Assembly: GCA_003996215.1 (NCBI GenBank)
Contig: QJPP01000277.1
Location: 248,001-312,000, forward strand
Source of the DNA: Jaltomata sinuosa
Lineage: Eukaryota; Streptophyta; Magnoliopsida; Solanales; Solanaceae
Reading direction: 5' to 3'
Length of the DNA stretch: 64,000 nt
The notes under the pieces are model-generated. The model had not been told where the DNA came from. It saw nothing but the letters and a program-made list of their open reading frames with translations, and did no database searches. The translations under genes and the position numbers were made by a program. Positions 22,947-36,700 of this stretch are shown here, piece after piece. Every line of letters begins with the position of its first letter. The stretch's first letter is position 1.

Positions 22947-25567
22947 CTTGCCACCACAAAATTTTTCAGCTTATTTCCTATTCTTCCCCAATGATTTTCC
23001 CTATTAAAATTAGCTCCAAAACCTCCATTCTTTCACCAGGTTCTTTCTAAACCTTGGAGGATTATATATTTTTGGTCCGTGCTCGTTCTTGGATTCTAAA
23101 ATTGGTAAGTTTCCTTGTTAATTTCTATTAAATTCCTTTTTTTTCCCCTTTAATTCTCCCAGTTTAGGGGTTGTTTAAGCCTTTGTTTATGGTACATTTC
23201 CGCTCAATTTTGGAGCATGAAATCCCAGGAACATGGGGAACATTGTGGTGTTTTTCATTCTGACTTCAGGTTGAGGGGCCCGTGGGATTTCTTGTGACCT
23301 GAATTTTGACCTGACTATACTTTTAGCAATATGGGTATCATTAGTCTGTTTTAATGTGTAGATTACCTTCTTGATAGTGTGATTGCTTTTTGGGACTTCT
23401 CGAAGCATTTCGTGCTTGGACATCATCGTTCTAGCAACTTGTCATCGAACGACAGGTAGGTTATGATTTAACTCTTTTAGACTTATATGTAATTGTACTA
23501 ATTAGCATCCTTGGGTTGGGTTTATTAGTTTGGTACCCCAGACCTTGTTCGATTCTTCATGTCTGGTTTATTTTACTCCGATGATTATAGTATTCGTTGT
23601 AGTTGATAGTATCCCCCCAGTGGTCCTGTGTGGCCTTGTCTTTGACTCTGGACCATAGATGGTGGGTATTCGGGAATGTCCACGAGTCCCAGACATCGAT
23701 ATTCATTTGTAGAGCTGGTTATATGTGCTATAGAGCGATTGGAGCTTGTGTTCAGGGACGATATATTGATTGTTAGCCATTGGGCTACTGTTTCTTATTG
23801 AACATACCATTATCATGCATATAAGGAGGTTCATCACAGGTTTTACTATGGTTTTGGCTTCTGGCCTAGTATTGATGAATTTCTAAACCTTGTATGGCCC
23901 CGAGGGCCTGTTTTCAATAAAAATGGTTGTAAAAGGTTTGGAATTATTTTTCATGGATCTTCTTGGGGTAATAAAGTTAAAAGGATGATTTTATCATTGT
24001 TTTCATACTATACTAGACTCGGCTGGGCCGTAGTGCTAGATTTTCTTTCCTATTGATTTGAGATGGTACTAGACTTGGACGGGTTGAGCATCAGATTTGT
24101 TTTACTACTATTTTAGACCCAGCTACGCCTGGGCACCCTTAGTGGGGTTTTTGAAACTTGATTCACTGTTTTAGACCCGGATAGGCTCCGAGCATGCATT
24201 TTTGAGACTCCGGCTACATATTTGGATTCAGACATCCTCCGGACTATTATTGAGACTTGAGATTTAGTATGTGGTCGAGGTTCTCCATGGATCTTGCTGA
24301 TCCAGACCAGGGGCTACATGTTGAGTGTGTCGGAGGAGGGGTATATGGTGTAGTTAAGGTATACATGTCGTGTCCTTTCATGGATCCTACCTGCTAGGCC
24401 TATAAGCGCTAGAGGAGGTACATACGAAGTTACTGTTCTACCTTGTTTTCACCATTGCATCATAACATTCATTTGCGTGAAAATCCACCCTTGTTTGCTA
24501 TTTTCATAGTGTACGCTCCGGTAGTATGGGATGCCAGAAGGTTTGTTTTCACTTGTATGTGTTCCTCGGGTGTATGGGCGCTCGTGGGACTGTAGATACA
24601 CTTTTATTTATTGTTATTTTATTGCGATATTAATCCTGATTATGGTTACATTGGATGACTGGAAATTGGTAGTTGTATTATGTTCATTTGGTTCACTTGA
24701 TGGTTATACTTGAGCTATCATTTGTTTATTTCTGGCTTAAGAGTGGTATTTACTAGCATGACTTAGTTGTTAGTACTATTTTTGAGCATGTTATCGTTAT
24801 TTTCCTTTCCTCCTTCCCTTTTTACTTGAGGTTACTGGTATACTACCTTCTTCTTAAACTCTCCTTATATACTGTTATTGGAAGGACCCCAGGTGCGTTC
24901 TTTGTCCCTTCACCTGTGTTCCGTGATGTATATTTCTATTAGCTAGCCTAGTATGTTATTTTCTTCTTGTATCTTTTTGTGCTAGCTTCCGTGTGCTTAT
25001 TCGTTGTTTCTGTGACTACTTGTTTCTTTTCTACTATATTATTGTTTTTATATCTTATATATGCCCAGTCAGCCTATGATACCTACTAGGAACCCGTTGC
25101 TTAGCAATTGGTGCTCATACTATACTTTGTATCTTTCTGGTGCAGATCCTAGTATGGGCCATTGCCATTGATCCGTGGAGACTGGTGCCGGCTGACTTTT
25201 GGACTATCTGAGGCTGAGGGTGGGCTCTTGATGGCGGAGCTTAGATTTTAGCTCATCCTTTGTATCTTATACTCTTTTTTCTATTCAGAGATAGATATGT
25301 ATATATTCTTTTGGATCCTTTGTACTCTGTATATTTAGTACCGGCTCTTATACTATGATACCAGGTCGTGGGTTTGGTTTAGCTTCCGCTTATGCATTTC
25401 TTTTGCTTATTTCTTATTCTTATTTCCCTTTCTTTCACTTAAATTATGCTTCTCACGCTTGTTTGTTAGATAGTAGCCCATTACAAATCCTTTTGGGCTA
25501 TGGGGATTGGTTCGCCTACAAGGGGGTTGTAGGTGCCATCATGACCAAGAAATCGAGTCGTGACAGC

Positions 25568-25581
25568 TTGGTATCAGACCC
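25568..25581 (+). promoter_or_regulatory. Primer binding site, unit 1 of array B
   Basis: TTGGTATCAGACCC begins two bases after the LTR end. It matches the initiator-Met tRNA complement except for one base in AGAGC. Confidence 0.85.
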
Positions 25582-25778
25582 TAGTTTCACCGGTGTCATC
25601 GGTATAGGAGCCAATGTCTAGTTGAGTCCTGTAGATTGGGTCAGAGACATTCGTACTCAATCTTCGAGAGGCTACACTTGCATCTTAGGAAACATGGTCC
25701 TTTTCTTACTTCTATCTCGTGTGTAGTATGCTTGAAAGTTTCTTGAAATCTCACTTGTTCTAGTTCATTCTCCCACAG

Positions 25779-27188
25779 ATGGTTCATACGAGGTCATCAA
25801 TATCAGGCAGGAGCGAGCCTCCCCACTCTAGCTAGGGGCCGGGGAGGTCGTAGAGGTAGAGGTTGAGGATGTGTCCGAGCAGAGGCACTCGCTAGAGCTA
25901 CTAGAATTGAGTCTGATTTTGAGCCCGAATTAGTCCCAGGGCAGCAGCCTGTGGACCAGAGGACAACCCAGGTACCACCAGTTTCAGCAACAACTTCTGT
26001 ACTAACTTGAACCCCAACTCCTTTGTCAGATATTTAGGGTTTACTTCTTTAGTTGCTGGGTATTATGAGGGTCAACCTAATGGGGTAGCACAGACATCCG
26101 CTCAGGGGAAGCCCTGGGTGTACAAAGTTCAAGAGCAGAGCTTGCTACTGTGGCTCCCTATACTGAGGTTCTTCCGATACTTTCTATTGCACAGCCTCTT
26201 GCTCTTCGCCCAGTTATGATAGAGACAGAGCAAAAGGCATTTGGTAGATTTCTAAGATTGGCGCCGCCTAGACTCGCGGGTACCTCTGGTCAGGATCCAC
26301 ATGATTTCATTACTGCTTGTGAGGAGATGCTACACCATTTGGGGTTGTTGGAGACTCACGAAGTCGGTTATACTAATTATCAGCTAGAAGGACCGACTAA
26401 GTTGTGGTGGAGGGCCCAGGTTGCTTGCAGACCATCTTTGTCTCCTTTGTTGTCTTGGTCAGAGTTTATGAGGGCTTTATGGCCAAGTTCTTACCACAGA
26501 GCAATAGGGAGCATCGTAGAGAGTACTTTACCAGACTTATGCAAGGATCCATGACCGTATTTGAGTATGAGACTTGTTTCCACCATCTTGCTCCATTTGG
26601 TGCTATGATCATGCCTACTAAGTCTGACAGAGTCCGTAGATTTATTTGGGGATTGCAGACAAAGCATAGACATCTAGCTGCGATATTAGTTTCTAGTGGT
26701 CGATCATTATAGGTTATCACATATTATGTCCGTACTGTTGAGGACTTGAACCATCATGATCCCAAGGCTAGGGATAAGATGCCCCATTATTAGGGCAACT
26801 ACAGTGATTTCCATCACAGTGGTAGAGGTTCAGGCCAGTAGGGCCAAGGTTATCAGCCGCAACAGCACTAGGGTCTGTCTAGTCGATCGGTTCAGGCTTT
26901 GCTTCAGGATTCTGGTAGTTCTCAGTTTGAGTAGGGTCAGAGTAGCCAATAGGGTTATAGTGGTCAGACTCTGAGGGGTTTAGTTTCTGGGGTATCAAGC
27001 CGTGGTAGCCACACCGGTGCATCTAGTTCATCCAGGCAGGGTAGGCTATCATAGCCTTGTTATGAGTGTGGAGTTATTGGGAACTATGCTAGAGATTTCC
27101 CCAGTGGGATACAGTTTAGCCAGCCGCTCAGCTAGCTCAGCCTATCCATGCAGTTCATCCACTGGCTAAAGGAGGTGGTGGTCAGACT
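25779..27188 (+). pseudogene. gag: Gag pseudogene, array B unit 1
   Basis: ATG at 25779 starts MVHTRSSIS, the same N-terminus type as element A. After stops, the capsid part is open at 26150-26554 (AFGRFLRLAPPRLAGTSGQD, YQLEGPTKLWWRAQVACRPS). It then continues in another frame at 26404-26712 (NREHRREYFTRLMQGSMTVF). The zinc knuckle at 27058-27099 has lost two ligands: His to Asn and the last Cys to Phe (CYECGVIGNYARDF). TAG stops are frequent in the Gln-rich linker between capsid and knuckle. Confidence 0.87.
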
Positions 27189-27735
27189 ATGGGTGGTGCC
27201 TTGCAAGGCAGGATAGGTAGTAGGGATAGTAGTCGGTCAGGTAGCAGTCATCATCAGTTTTATGCGGTCCCTGGGAGACCAGAGGTAGAAGCCTCAGATG
27301 CTGTGATCACAGTTATGATTTTTGTATGCCGTCGACCAGCTTTTTCTTTGTTTGATCCTGGATCTACTTGCTCGTATATTTCTGCCTACTATTTTCCTTG
27401 TTTGGGATTGGCTAGTGAGCCATTATCTATGCCTGTATGTGTTTCGACCCCAGTAGGAGATTCATTAGTAGCGGATCGGATTGTGAGGTCCTGTATGATT
27501 TTTGTTAGAGATATTGAGTCTTGGGGTGATTTGATGATTCTTGATATGTTAGACTTTGATGTAATTCTAGGCATGGACTGGTTATCACCTTACTGTGTGG
27601 TTTTGGATTACTATGCCAAGACTGTTACCATAGCCATGCCCAGCGTATCCTCGGTTGTGTTGCAGGGCTCTGTCAACCACGCACCATCTGGGATCATCTC
27701 TTATCTTTGATCTAGGAAGTTGATTTCTCGGATGT
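27189..27735 (+). pseudogene. pol: Protease region, array B unit 1
   Basis: An open run of 173 codons holds SLFDPGSTCSYISAYY (retropepsin loop, with Asp-Pro-Gly-Ser) and LDFDVILGMDWLSPY, ending at a TGA within IISYL-stop-SRKLISRM. It is one of the better preserved parts of this unit. Context and motifs match the protease of element A and of unit 2. Confidence 0.88.
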
Positions 27736-28780
27736 GTTTGGCTTATCTAGAATATGTCCGAGATGCTATTGCCAACCTTTCTTACCCTGAGTCGGTCCCT
27801 ATGATTAGAGATTTCATAGATGTGTTCCCTACTGACCTACCAGGTCTTCCACCTGAGAGAGATATTGATTTCGCTACTGATTTAAAGTCAGGCACCAGCC
27901 CTATTTCTATTTATCCTTATTGAATGGCTCCATCTGAGTTGAGAGATCTTAAGAAGAAGCTCCAGGACTTGTTAGCTAAGGGTTTCATTAGGCCGAGTGT
28001 ATCTCCTTGGGGTGCTCCAGTACTGTCTGTGAAGAGGAAATATGGGTCTATGTGGATGTGTATTGATTATAGGTAGCTGAATAAGGTGACGGTAAAGAAT
28101 AGGTATCCGATGATGTGCATAGATGACTTGTTTGATCATCTTTAGAGTTCAGCCATATTTTTGAAGATAGATTTGAGGTCAGGATACCACTAGTTGAGGA
28201 TTAGGGCAGAGGACATCCCTAAGAAAACATTCAAGACATGGTATGGCCACTATACGTTCCTGGTGCTGTCCTTTGGGTTGACTAATGCCCTTGCAGCTTT
28301 CATGGACTTGATGCTAAAGGGGCTTAGCCCGTACTTAGAGTCATTTGTGGTAGTTTTCATAGACGACATCTTGGTATACTCACATAGTATAGACGAGCAT
28401 GAGCAGCACTTGAGGATTATACTCCAGACTTTGAGAGATCACTGACTTTATGCCAAGTTCTCAAAGAGCGAGTCTTGGCTTGAGTCAGTTGCATTCCTAG
28501 GACACGTGGTGTCTAAGGATGGGATCAGAGTGGACCCGGGGAAGATTTCAGCTATTTGTGATTAGCCGAGACCTACTACTCCTACTAAGGTTTGCAGCTT
28601 TGTTGGGTTAGCATGGTACTACACACAGCTCGTCGAGGGGTTTTCTTCCATAACAACACTTTTTACTATGCTGACTAAGAAGGATGTCCCATTTCAGTGG
28701 TCGGATTAGTGCAAGGATAGCTTTTAGAGGCTTATAGCCTTGTTTACTTCAACTCCGGTGTTGACTTTGCTAGTTGAGGG
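27736..28780 (+). pseudogene. pol: Reverse transcriptase region, array B unit 1
   Basis: PTDLPGLPPERDIDFATDLK opens the region. The RT core continues with FIRPSVSPWGAPVLSVK, MWMCIDYR-stop-LNKVTVKNRY, LRIRAEDIPKKTF and FGLTNALAAFMDLM. The catalytic box FIDDILVYS is intact around 28356-28380, followed by VAFLGHVVSKDGIRVD. TAG replaces an expected Gln codon at 28074, 28143 and 28191. More stops follow near 28443 and 28563. RT would copy the RNA genome; this copy is dead through stops, although its active-site motif survives. Confidence 0.9.
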
Positions 28781-29190
28781 TTAGAGCTTCTTGGTCTATT
28801 GTGATGCTTCTGAAGTTGGTCTTGGTTGTGTATTGATGCAGCAAGACCGTGAGATTGCATATGCATTGAGTCAATGGAAGGTTCACGAGCGCAACTACCC
28901 CACTCATGACTTGGAGTTGGCGATAGTAGTTTTCGCGCTCAAGATTTTGAGACATTACCTATATGGGGTTCACTGTGAGATCTTCACTGATCACCATAGT
29001 CTTTAGTACATCATGAGTCAGCAAGATCTGAACTCGATGCATAGGAGATAGATTGAGTTACTTAAGGACTATGATTTCACTATTCTGTATCATCCAGGCA
29101 AGAAAAACATGGTAGCGGATGCCTTGAGTCAGAAGATAGTGAGCATGGGCAGCCTAGCTTTACTTTCAGTTTAAGAGCGATTGTTGACCT
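28781..29190 (+). pseudogene. pol: RNase H region, array B unit 1
   Basis: FLVYCDASEVGLGCVLMQQD carries the first catalytic Asp. It is followed by VHERNYPTHDLELAIVVFAL, CEIFTDHHSL, a TAG at 29004, then ILYHPGKKNMVADALSQK. Stops at 29004, near 29050 and near 29173 break it. Confidence 0.88.
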
Positions 29191-30204
29191 TGGACATCCA
29201 GTCCTTGGCTAACCGTTTGGTTAGGCTTGACTTGCCGGATCCTAGCAGAGTTCTTGCTAGTGTTGAGGTTTATTCTACCTTGATTGATCAGATTTAAAGC
29301 CGTTAGTTTGAGGATCAACAGTTGTGTGACCTTCGTGATCAGGTTGTGCAGGGTGAGGCCAGCCGGGCTACCTTATATTCAGATGGTGTTCCGAGGTTTG
29401 ATGGTCGTCTTTGTGTTCCGAGAGTTAGGGATTTGATTCAGTTGATTTTTTGAGAGGCACATTGTTCTAGATATTTCATCCATCCTGGCACAGCCAAGAT
29501 GTACAGAGATTTGAGATAGCTTTACTGGTGGAGTGGTATGAAGCGGGACTTAGTGAAGTTTGTATCTCGGTGCTAGAACTATTAGCAGGTGAAGTTTGAG
29601 CACGTGAGACCTAGTGGTTTGATGCAGTGACTTCTCATTCATGAGTTGAAGTGGGAAGGGATTACTATAGATTTCATAGTTGCATTGCCACGTACTTCTA
29701 GGGGATTTGATTCTACTTAGGTGATTATTGATCGACTGACTAAGTCAGCGCACTTCTTGTCAGTACAGACTACTTACAGTGCAGAGAGGTTAGCTCAGAT
29801 TTACCTCTGTGAGATTGTTCGATTGCATGGGTCCCAACTTCTATCATTTCAGACTGTGGCACTTAGTTCACATTTCAGTTCTGAAGGGCTATTCACTGAG
29901 ATTTGGATATAGAGGTTCAGCTTAGTACCGAATTCTATCCCAGACAGATGGCCAGTCCGAGAGGACCATTCAGGTCCTGGAGGACATACTTTGATCCTGT
30001 GTTCTTGACTTCGGAGGTTCTTGGGATCCGTTTATGCCTTTGGCCGATTTTGCTTATAATAATAGTTTTCACTCCAGCATTGACATGGCACCTTTTGAGG
30101 CTTTTTATTGTAGGTATTACAGATCACCAGTAAGTTGGTTTGATAGTTTGGAGTCTAGGCCTCAAAGTACAGACTTGCTTCGTGATTCCTTAGGCAGAGT
30201 CTAA
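29191..30204 (+). pseudogene. pol: Integrase core, array B unit 1
   Basis: The zinc-binding part is recognisable (EAHCSRYFIHPG, WWSGMKRDLVKFVSR), but its Cys pair is damaged: RC-stop-NY-stop-QVKFEH. The catalytic core begins ELKWEGITIDFIVALPRTSR and VIIDRLTKSAHFLSVQTTYS, open at 29721-29912. It then changes frame at least once before 30205. Confidence 0.85.
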
Positions 30205-30762
30205 GTGATTCAGGACAGACTTTGGGCGGCCCAGAGTTGGCAGAAGAGCTACGTTGATCGTAGACTTCATGCCTTGGAGTTCAGTTTTGGTGACTTAGTG
30301 TTTCTCCGTGTATTGCCCATGAAGGGCGTGACGATATTTGGTAGGCGGGGCAAGCTTAGCCCCAGGTATATTGGGCCATTTGAGATCCTTCAGAGAGTTT
30401 GTAGTATTGCCTTCATGTTAGCTTTGCCTCCGATATTTTTAGTTATGCATCCGGTTTTCTATGTATCAATGTTGCGACGGTATGTTCCAGATGAGTCTCA
30501 TGAGTTACAGTGCGATACGGTTCAGTTGGATGAGAGTTTAGCCTTTGTTGAGGAGCCGATAACTATTTTTGCCAGAGATGTCATGAGGTTGAGATCTAGG
30601 GAGATTCCAATTGTAAAAGTTCAGTGGAGGCACCGTTCAGTTGAGGAGGCTACCTGAGGGATCGAGAGGGAGATGCAGCCTCAATATCTGCAGTTGTTTG
30701 AGCTTTCAAGCACTTCCTTGATCTTGACTTTCGAGGACAAAATCCTTTTTAGTAGTGGATGA
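30205..30762 (+). pseudogene. pol: Integrase C-terminus and chromodomain, array B unit 1
   Basis: An open run at 30205-30657 carries FGDLVFLRVLPMKGVTIFGR, HPVFYVSMLRRYVPDES and VQLDESLAFVEEPITIFARD. It ends in VKVQWRHRSVEEAT, after which a TGA replaces the chromodomain Trp codon. REMQPQYLQLFE follows. The last bases before the LTR (AGTAGTGGATGA) occupy the polypurine-tract position. Confidence 0.87.
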
Positions 30763-33700
30763 TGTAATTACATTTCCGATTATTCCTGCGTTTACACTTT
30801 CCTTGTACTGTTATAGCTTGTCTGTAGTGGCCCAAAGTCATTTATGGCTTGCTGGGACCGGTGGTTTGATGACCTGGCCGTTCGTTTGGTCATTTTGGCC
30901 ATTTCCCTATTTTTGAGCCTTAACTTAGGATATCATAGACTTCGGTCAACATTCTTGGTAAATGCACTCAAAATCAAATTCAGACAATTCTGTTAGCTCC
31001 GGAGCATGGATTTTCATCTAAATGGACCCTTGGTCGGGGTATGGGAGCTTTCAGTTTGGTTTAGTGTTGGTTTTTGTGTTTTCTAGCCAATTGAATATGA
31101 AAGTTTGACTTTGATAAACATTTAGAGAATACAGCCTCGGATGGAAATTTCGTAAGCGTTGTTAGCTTCAGAATGTTGATTTTAGGCTAAAGGGACCATT
31201 GGTTTGGGTCCCGAGGCTTTCAGACTTAATTTTGGCCCTTAGGTTCTGTTTTGGAATAGTTGGCCTAAAGGCTGATTTTGGGCGCAAGGCTAACTTTTCA
31301 TTAAATAAACCTCGAATTGAATTTTTGTCTATTCTATTAGATCCTGAATGCCATTTCTAGTTGACTAGCTCAGCTCGTTTATGTTTGCGGGACCCCAGAT
31401 GAGTTCTCGGGGGTCCATCGGGTGAAAATTTACCTAAGGTTGGTTGCTGGTTGCTGGTGTGGGCAGCAACGTACGCCTCAGCGCCCTGGGCGCCTGTGCC
31501 CCCTGCGCCTCAGCACCCTGAGTGCCTCAGCGCCCTAGCCACCCTGAGCGCTTGTGTCTGGCCGGCCTAGTATGCCTGGTTCGCATGTGCCTAGGCTGCC
31601 CTGGTGCGCATGGGCACTGACAGCCTATATAGCTGACCACCATTTAATTTTTCAGCTCATTTCCTCTTCTTCCTAATGATTTCCTCCATTAAAATTAGCT
31701 CCAAAACCTCCATTTTTTCACATGGTTCTTCCTAAACCTTGGAGGATTATATATTTTTGGTCCATGCTCGTTTTTGGCTTCTAAAATTGATAAGTTTCCT
31801 TTTTAATTTCCGTTAAATTTCATTATTTTTTATCCCTTTAATTCTCCTAGTTTAGGGTCTGTTTGAGCCTTTGTTTATGGTCTATTTCTTCTTAATTTTA
31901 GAGTATGAACTCCAGGGAACATGGGGAATATTGTAGTATTTTTAATTTTGGCTTCGAGTTGCGGGGTCCACGGGCTCGCTTGTGACCCAAATTTTGACTC
32001 GGCTATACTTTTAGCAATATGAGTATCATTAGTCTTGTTTTAACTCATAGATTACCTTCTTTATAGTGTGATTGCTTTTTGGGACTTCTCGGAGCGATTC
32101 AAGCTTGGACATCGTTGTTCTAGCAGCTTATCGTCGGACGACAGGTAGGTTACGTTTTAACTCTTTTAGACTTTGCATATATAGGAGATAATTGTACTAA
32201 TTAGCATCCTTGTGTGGGGTTTATTAGCTTGGTACCCCAGACCTTGTCCGCTTCTTTATGTTTGGTTTATTTCACTCTGATGATTGTAGTATTTGTTGTA
32301 GTTGATAGTATAACCCTTTTGGTCCTATGTGGCCTTGTCTTTGACTCTGGACCATAGATAGTGGGTTATTCGGGAATGACCATGAGTCTTGGAATCAATA
32401 TTCATTTGTAGAGCTGGCTATATGTGCTATAGAGAGATTGGAACCTGTGCAGGGCCGATAGGTTGATTCTGAGTCTTTGGGCTACTATTTGTGATTGGGC
32501 ATGCCATTATCATGCATATAAAGAGGTTCTTCACGGGTTTTACTATGGTTTTAGCTTCAGGCCTACTATTTATGGTTTTCTAAACCTTGCATGGCCCCGA
32601 GGGACAGTTTTCAATAAAAATAGTGGTAAAAGGTTTGGAATTGTTTATCATGGATCTTTTTGGGGTAAGAAAGTTTAAAGGATAATTTTATCACTGTTTT
32701 CATACTATACGAGACTCGGCTGGACCGTAGTGCTAGATTTGAATTCCTAATGATTTGAATTGGTACTAGACTCGGACGGGCCAAGCATCAGATTTGTTTT
32801 ACTACTATTTTAGAACCGGCTATGCCCGGCCACCCTTGGTGGGGTTTTTGAAACTTGATTCACTATTTTAGACCCGGATAGGCTCCAGGCATGCATTTTT
32901 GAGACTCTGGCTACGTATTTGGATCCGGACACACTCCAAACTGTTATTGAGACTTGAGATTTAGTATGTGGTCGAGGACCTCCATGGACCTATAGAAACG
33001 ATTTTTTGGCAACGTTTGAATAACCGTTGCTATAGAATATCTGTTGCAACGGCTAAAACCATTGCAATAGCCAGTTGGACCTAACAACACACTTCTTAAA
33101 TTAAATTGTTGCATTAGTTTGAGAACCGTTGTGACAGAGGTAGATTTAGCAGTGATTATGAGAATCGTTGTTGTAGATTACTCTATGACAACGGTTCTTT
33201 GAGAAAATTGCTATGGCGACGGTGTTCTTTCCCTCTATATTTTTCCTCCATAATTTTACTGGACCCGCCAAAGCTAATATTTTTTATTAAAAAATCAAAT
33301 TCTAATAACAAAAGAATGTGAAAACTTGTAAACCCTTCTGGACTAAATGGGAACATATGAGAACAAGAAAGTGAGGGCACCAACGAATTTGAGCATTTTA
33401 GTTTCTCCTCCGGTGAAGTCTAGATCTTCAGTTTCTTCTTCAGCGAAGGTTCATTTTCAAGTGAAGGCTTCTTCTGTGACCAAATCTTATCTCTGGTGAA
33501 GTCGATTTTCTTTTAGGGCAAATTACTTTTCTGAATTTTTTGCATCTACAGGTGTGTATCATTCTATCTACTCCATGCAATATATATATTTATCACTCAG
33601 TTGCTGTATTTTCTATTGTTTGGTTTTATGATTGTAATATTCTTTAAAATTAGAAATACTATTGAATGATTTTTGTAAAAGCTTATAGAAAAATATACAA

Positions 33701-36700
33701 ATGGGTTTCTATGAAATTGAAGTTGTTTGTTCTAATTTGTGTTTGTGCGTTAAGTTTTTTGTGATTTGAAGTTTGTATATCAAGTTTGGTGAAGATTTGA
33801 GAACTCTGTGCGAAATTTTTGGATGAATAGTCAAACAATATGGAAGGAATTATGGGTTTCAATTTTAGCCAAATTCTAATCCTGGTTGATTTATATCAAA
33901 TATTGAGTTCACTGCTATTTTTAATGAAAAACACCCTTCGACACTCCATTGTTAGGTCAATAATTTCTCAAGATTAAACCAGAGAAATCCAAATAAGACC
34001 TTTTGCTTTCACGAAGGGTCTGTCGAAATCTATTTTTCTCCAGACCTCATTTATGTGATTACACTGGGTATATTATTATTGTTGAAATGAATTCTTAGTG
34101 GGGTTTGGTTGAGAAAGTGGTAAAGTTTCTATCTTAATTCATTGTGTCAAACTATTTATGGCTTTTGGTTGAGAGACTGTGAAGTTTTTACTTTGATATA
34201 TTGTATCAAATTGTAAGTGGACTTTGGTCCAGAAAGTATAAAGCGTCTGTTTTGATTCAATGTAGAGGTGATTAAAGTTTGAGTTTCATTGTCTGGTGCA
34301 ATTTCAAGTACATTTAGTTTGGTTTATTAGTTGTGTACGATGCAAAATTCAAATCTTAATTTGCTTCACGGATGATAGCTTTTGTTTTGTTGTTTGAGAT
34401 TTTTTCAGGAGATTGTTGTTAACGCTAATTGTATTTGTCGTATTGTTAGATTCTCTTGTGATAGTTTACTGGCATTTTCTGTTAAAAGAATAAAATTTAT
34501 TAATTATTTAATATTTTTCGTGAAAGAATATAATCTCACTTGTATTCTTTTTAATACTTGTGCTTCATGAAGCTAAGGCAGCGTAGGTAGAAAGAAGCGG
34601 TGAACAAGGGTTTGTCTTCTCCAAGCTATATGTATGATTATTGCTTCTTCTGGTTCTAGTTCTTCTTTCACCCCCCAACCCTCAACTGCTGCAAATATTA
34701 TTTTTTTTTGTTATTTTTTGTCTTCTCAGCCTGTTTGAGTTAGCTTGAGGAAGACTTGTGTTAATTTTTTTTCTGCTATGGTATTACTTCTTTTCTTGTC
34801 AAAGTTATTTTTGTGAATAACAATTAAGTAGCCTTGGCTGCTAATTATAGGAAGGTTGAAAAAAATAGAAAAAATTAAAGTGATCTGATTGGAACAGTGC
34901 TTTTGATAATTCTCAAGTTACCTTCATATGTAGTTAAATATTAGCTTAATGAATACATTCTTTTAGATATGACCTTATTTCAGATACCTTTTTATAGTTG
35001 AACCATATTTTGATTAGGATCTCTGGTTTAGATACTGCGGTATATGAGAGTTTCTCCCAAATCACGAAAATTATTTACCGTATAAGAAAGGAAAAGAAAA
35101 AATTTCTTGACAACAATACCTAGCATTAGAAGGAGGAGAAGCTTGTGATAAAGACAATACAACGTACTGTCTATTGTATGCAAAAGGCCTTGTGTACTGG
35201 TATATCTACATAAAATTTAGAGATATAAGCTTAATAAATAAGAAATTCACAAAAAAGCCAGAGATTGTGTAAAAGCTTGGATGGAGCTTTGTCTTTCTAG
35301 TGCATAAAGTCTGTTCAAATAAAATAAACATCAAAATTTTAATTGGTCCTTGTGTATTTAAGTTAGATACTAGTTCATTTCTAAAGTAGTTTAATTGCCT
35401 TGAATAAGTAGTTTGGGTTGCTATCTTAAGGGAGAAAAGATACAAGAAGGTTGCAACTCCATTGAAGAGTTGAATTCATTATTAGTTGTTTCTATAAACA
35501 GGAACATTGTTTCACTTGTTTTTGAGCTAGAAACTATTTCAATTTTTTAAAACTGTGTTTTGGGATTCGAAGAGCTTGTGTGCTGAATTGCGATTGAGCT
35601 TGAATTCAAGCTGATATGGAATTGCTATTGATTTATCACTAATGCTGGTTATGAGTGATTTAGGAGTCTTTACATCTTTACATTAAGATTAAGCTGCATG
35701 GTTGATGGAGATGGTTGAAAAGGAATCAAAATAATCAGTAAAAATAGACCTCTAGGTTTTCTATTAAACAACAACAAAATCTTACTGAAGAAATTTGAAA
35801 ATGGATTCAATTTTTTAACATTAAAAATGAGACCTTTAGCATTTTCCAAATTTCCTTTTGAATATATGGGGAGTATATGTGGTAACAAAAGCGGCTTCAG
35901 TTTTGAATAAGGCCTTTGTTGATTCTTGAGGAAAGTGATGATGGTGATACTGCTTTGTCAGTTGCTTACACTTAATATACTCTGGTTTATGTCAAATGTT
36001 CGAAATAGAACTGATGTGTTTTGCAAATAATTAGCATCTTTTGTTGTTCCTTGAACTTCCTGTCATGAGTGATATTTTATTTTGTCCATCAATTTGGCAA
36101 CTTATTTTGTGGAGGTAGATCTATCATCACCTCACTTTGTCTCGTCTTTGAATGTCTTAAAATGCATATCCTCTGTGAAATTTTCCTTCAATTGCTAACG
36201 TGGATTGATGTCTTGTGCGCTCTATATTATGCTTCAAACAAACGCGAAACTGGATATTCATGAACAACTTAGAATAGTTTCTATTGAGTCTTATTATCTT
36301 TACCTTCGTTGAATTTTTAATATTTTTACATTCCCTTCTTACTGATAATGAATAGTGGGACTAATACTAGCATAGTCTTGTTGATCCAATCTTTGTTGAA
36401 ATCAATTAATCAATTATTTGTAATGGAATGTTGTAATGTATGTGAGTTTTTATAGAAGCTCTATATAGAGCTATTGCATATTTCAGAAATTGCATTGAAT
36501 AGAACAACTAAAACATTTGAGCCTTTGCATTTCCAGAAACTTCATTGAATAGAACAAATGAAACATTTCCAAGGAATAAAACTCAAAAGTTGTACAGAAC
36601 CCATTACTTTATTTTGTTGTATTTTTTTTTGTCAGGATAAAAATATTAGAGAAATATGCACACGACTTATTATAGTGGGATGTATGGAATATAAGCTACC

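Larger units (their letters stand above)
22472..23003 (+). repeat. Promoter-region duplication with 24 bp minisatellite in LTR 1
   Basis: CATCCTGGG(C/T)GCCTGTGCCCTCT starts at 22472 and again at 22701, and both copies run past the TATA box into the leader. Copy 1 is about 229 bp. Copy 2 is about 302 bp, with some 73 extra bases. Inside each copy a 24 bp unit (TGGCCGCCCTGGTGCGCCTG plus TGCA) repeats about four times (22518-22613 and 22820-22915). LTRs 2 and 3 have only one copy. Confidence 0.88.
21765..25565 (+). repeat. LTR 1 of array B
   Basis: It runs from TGTAATGACCCTTCC to GAGTCGTGACA. At about 3.80 kb it is some 320 bases longer than LTR 3, mainly because of a tandem duplication of the GC-rich promoter region (22472-23003). 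No coding sequence is supported; the collagen-like open frames at 22351-22946 are translations of the 24 bp repeats. Confidence 0.92.
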
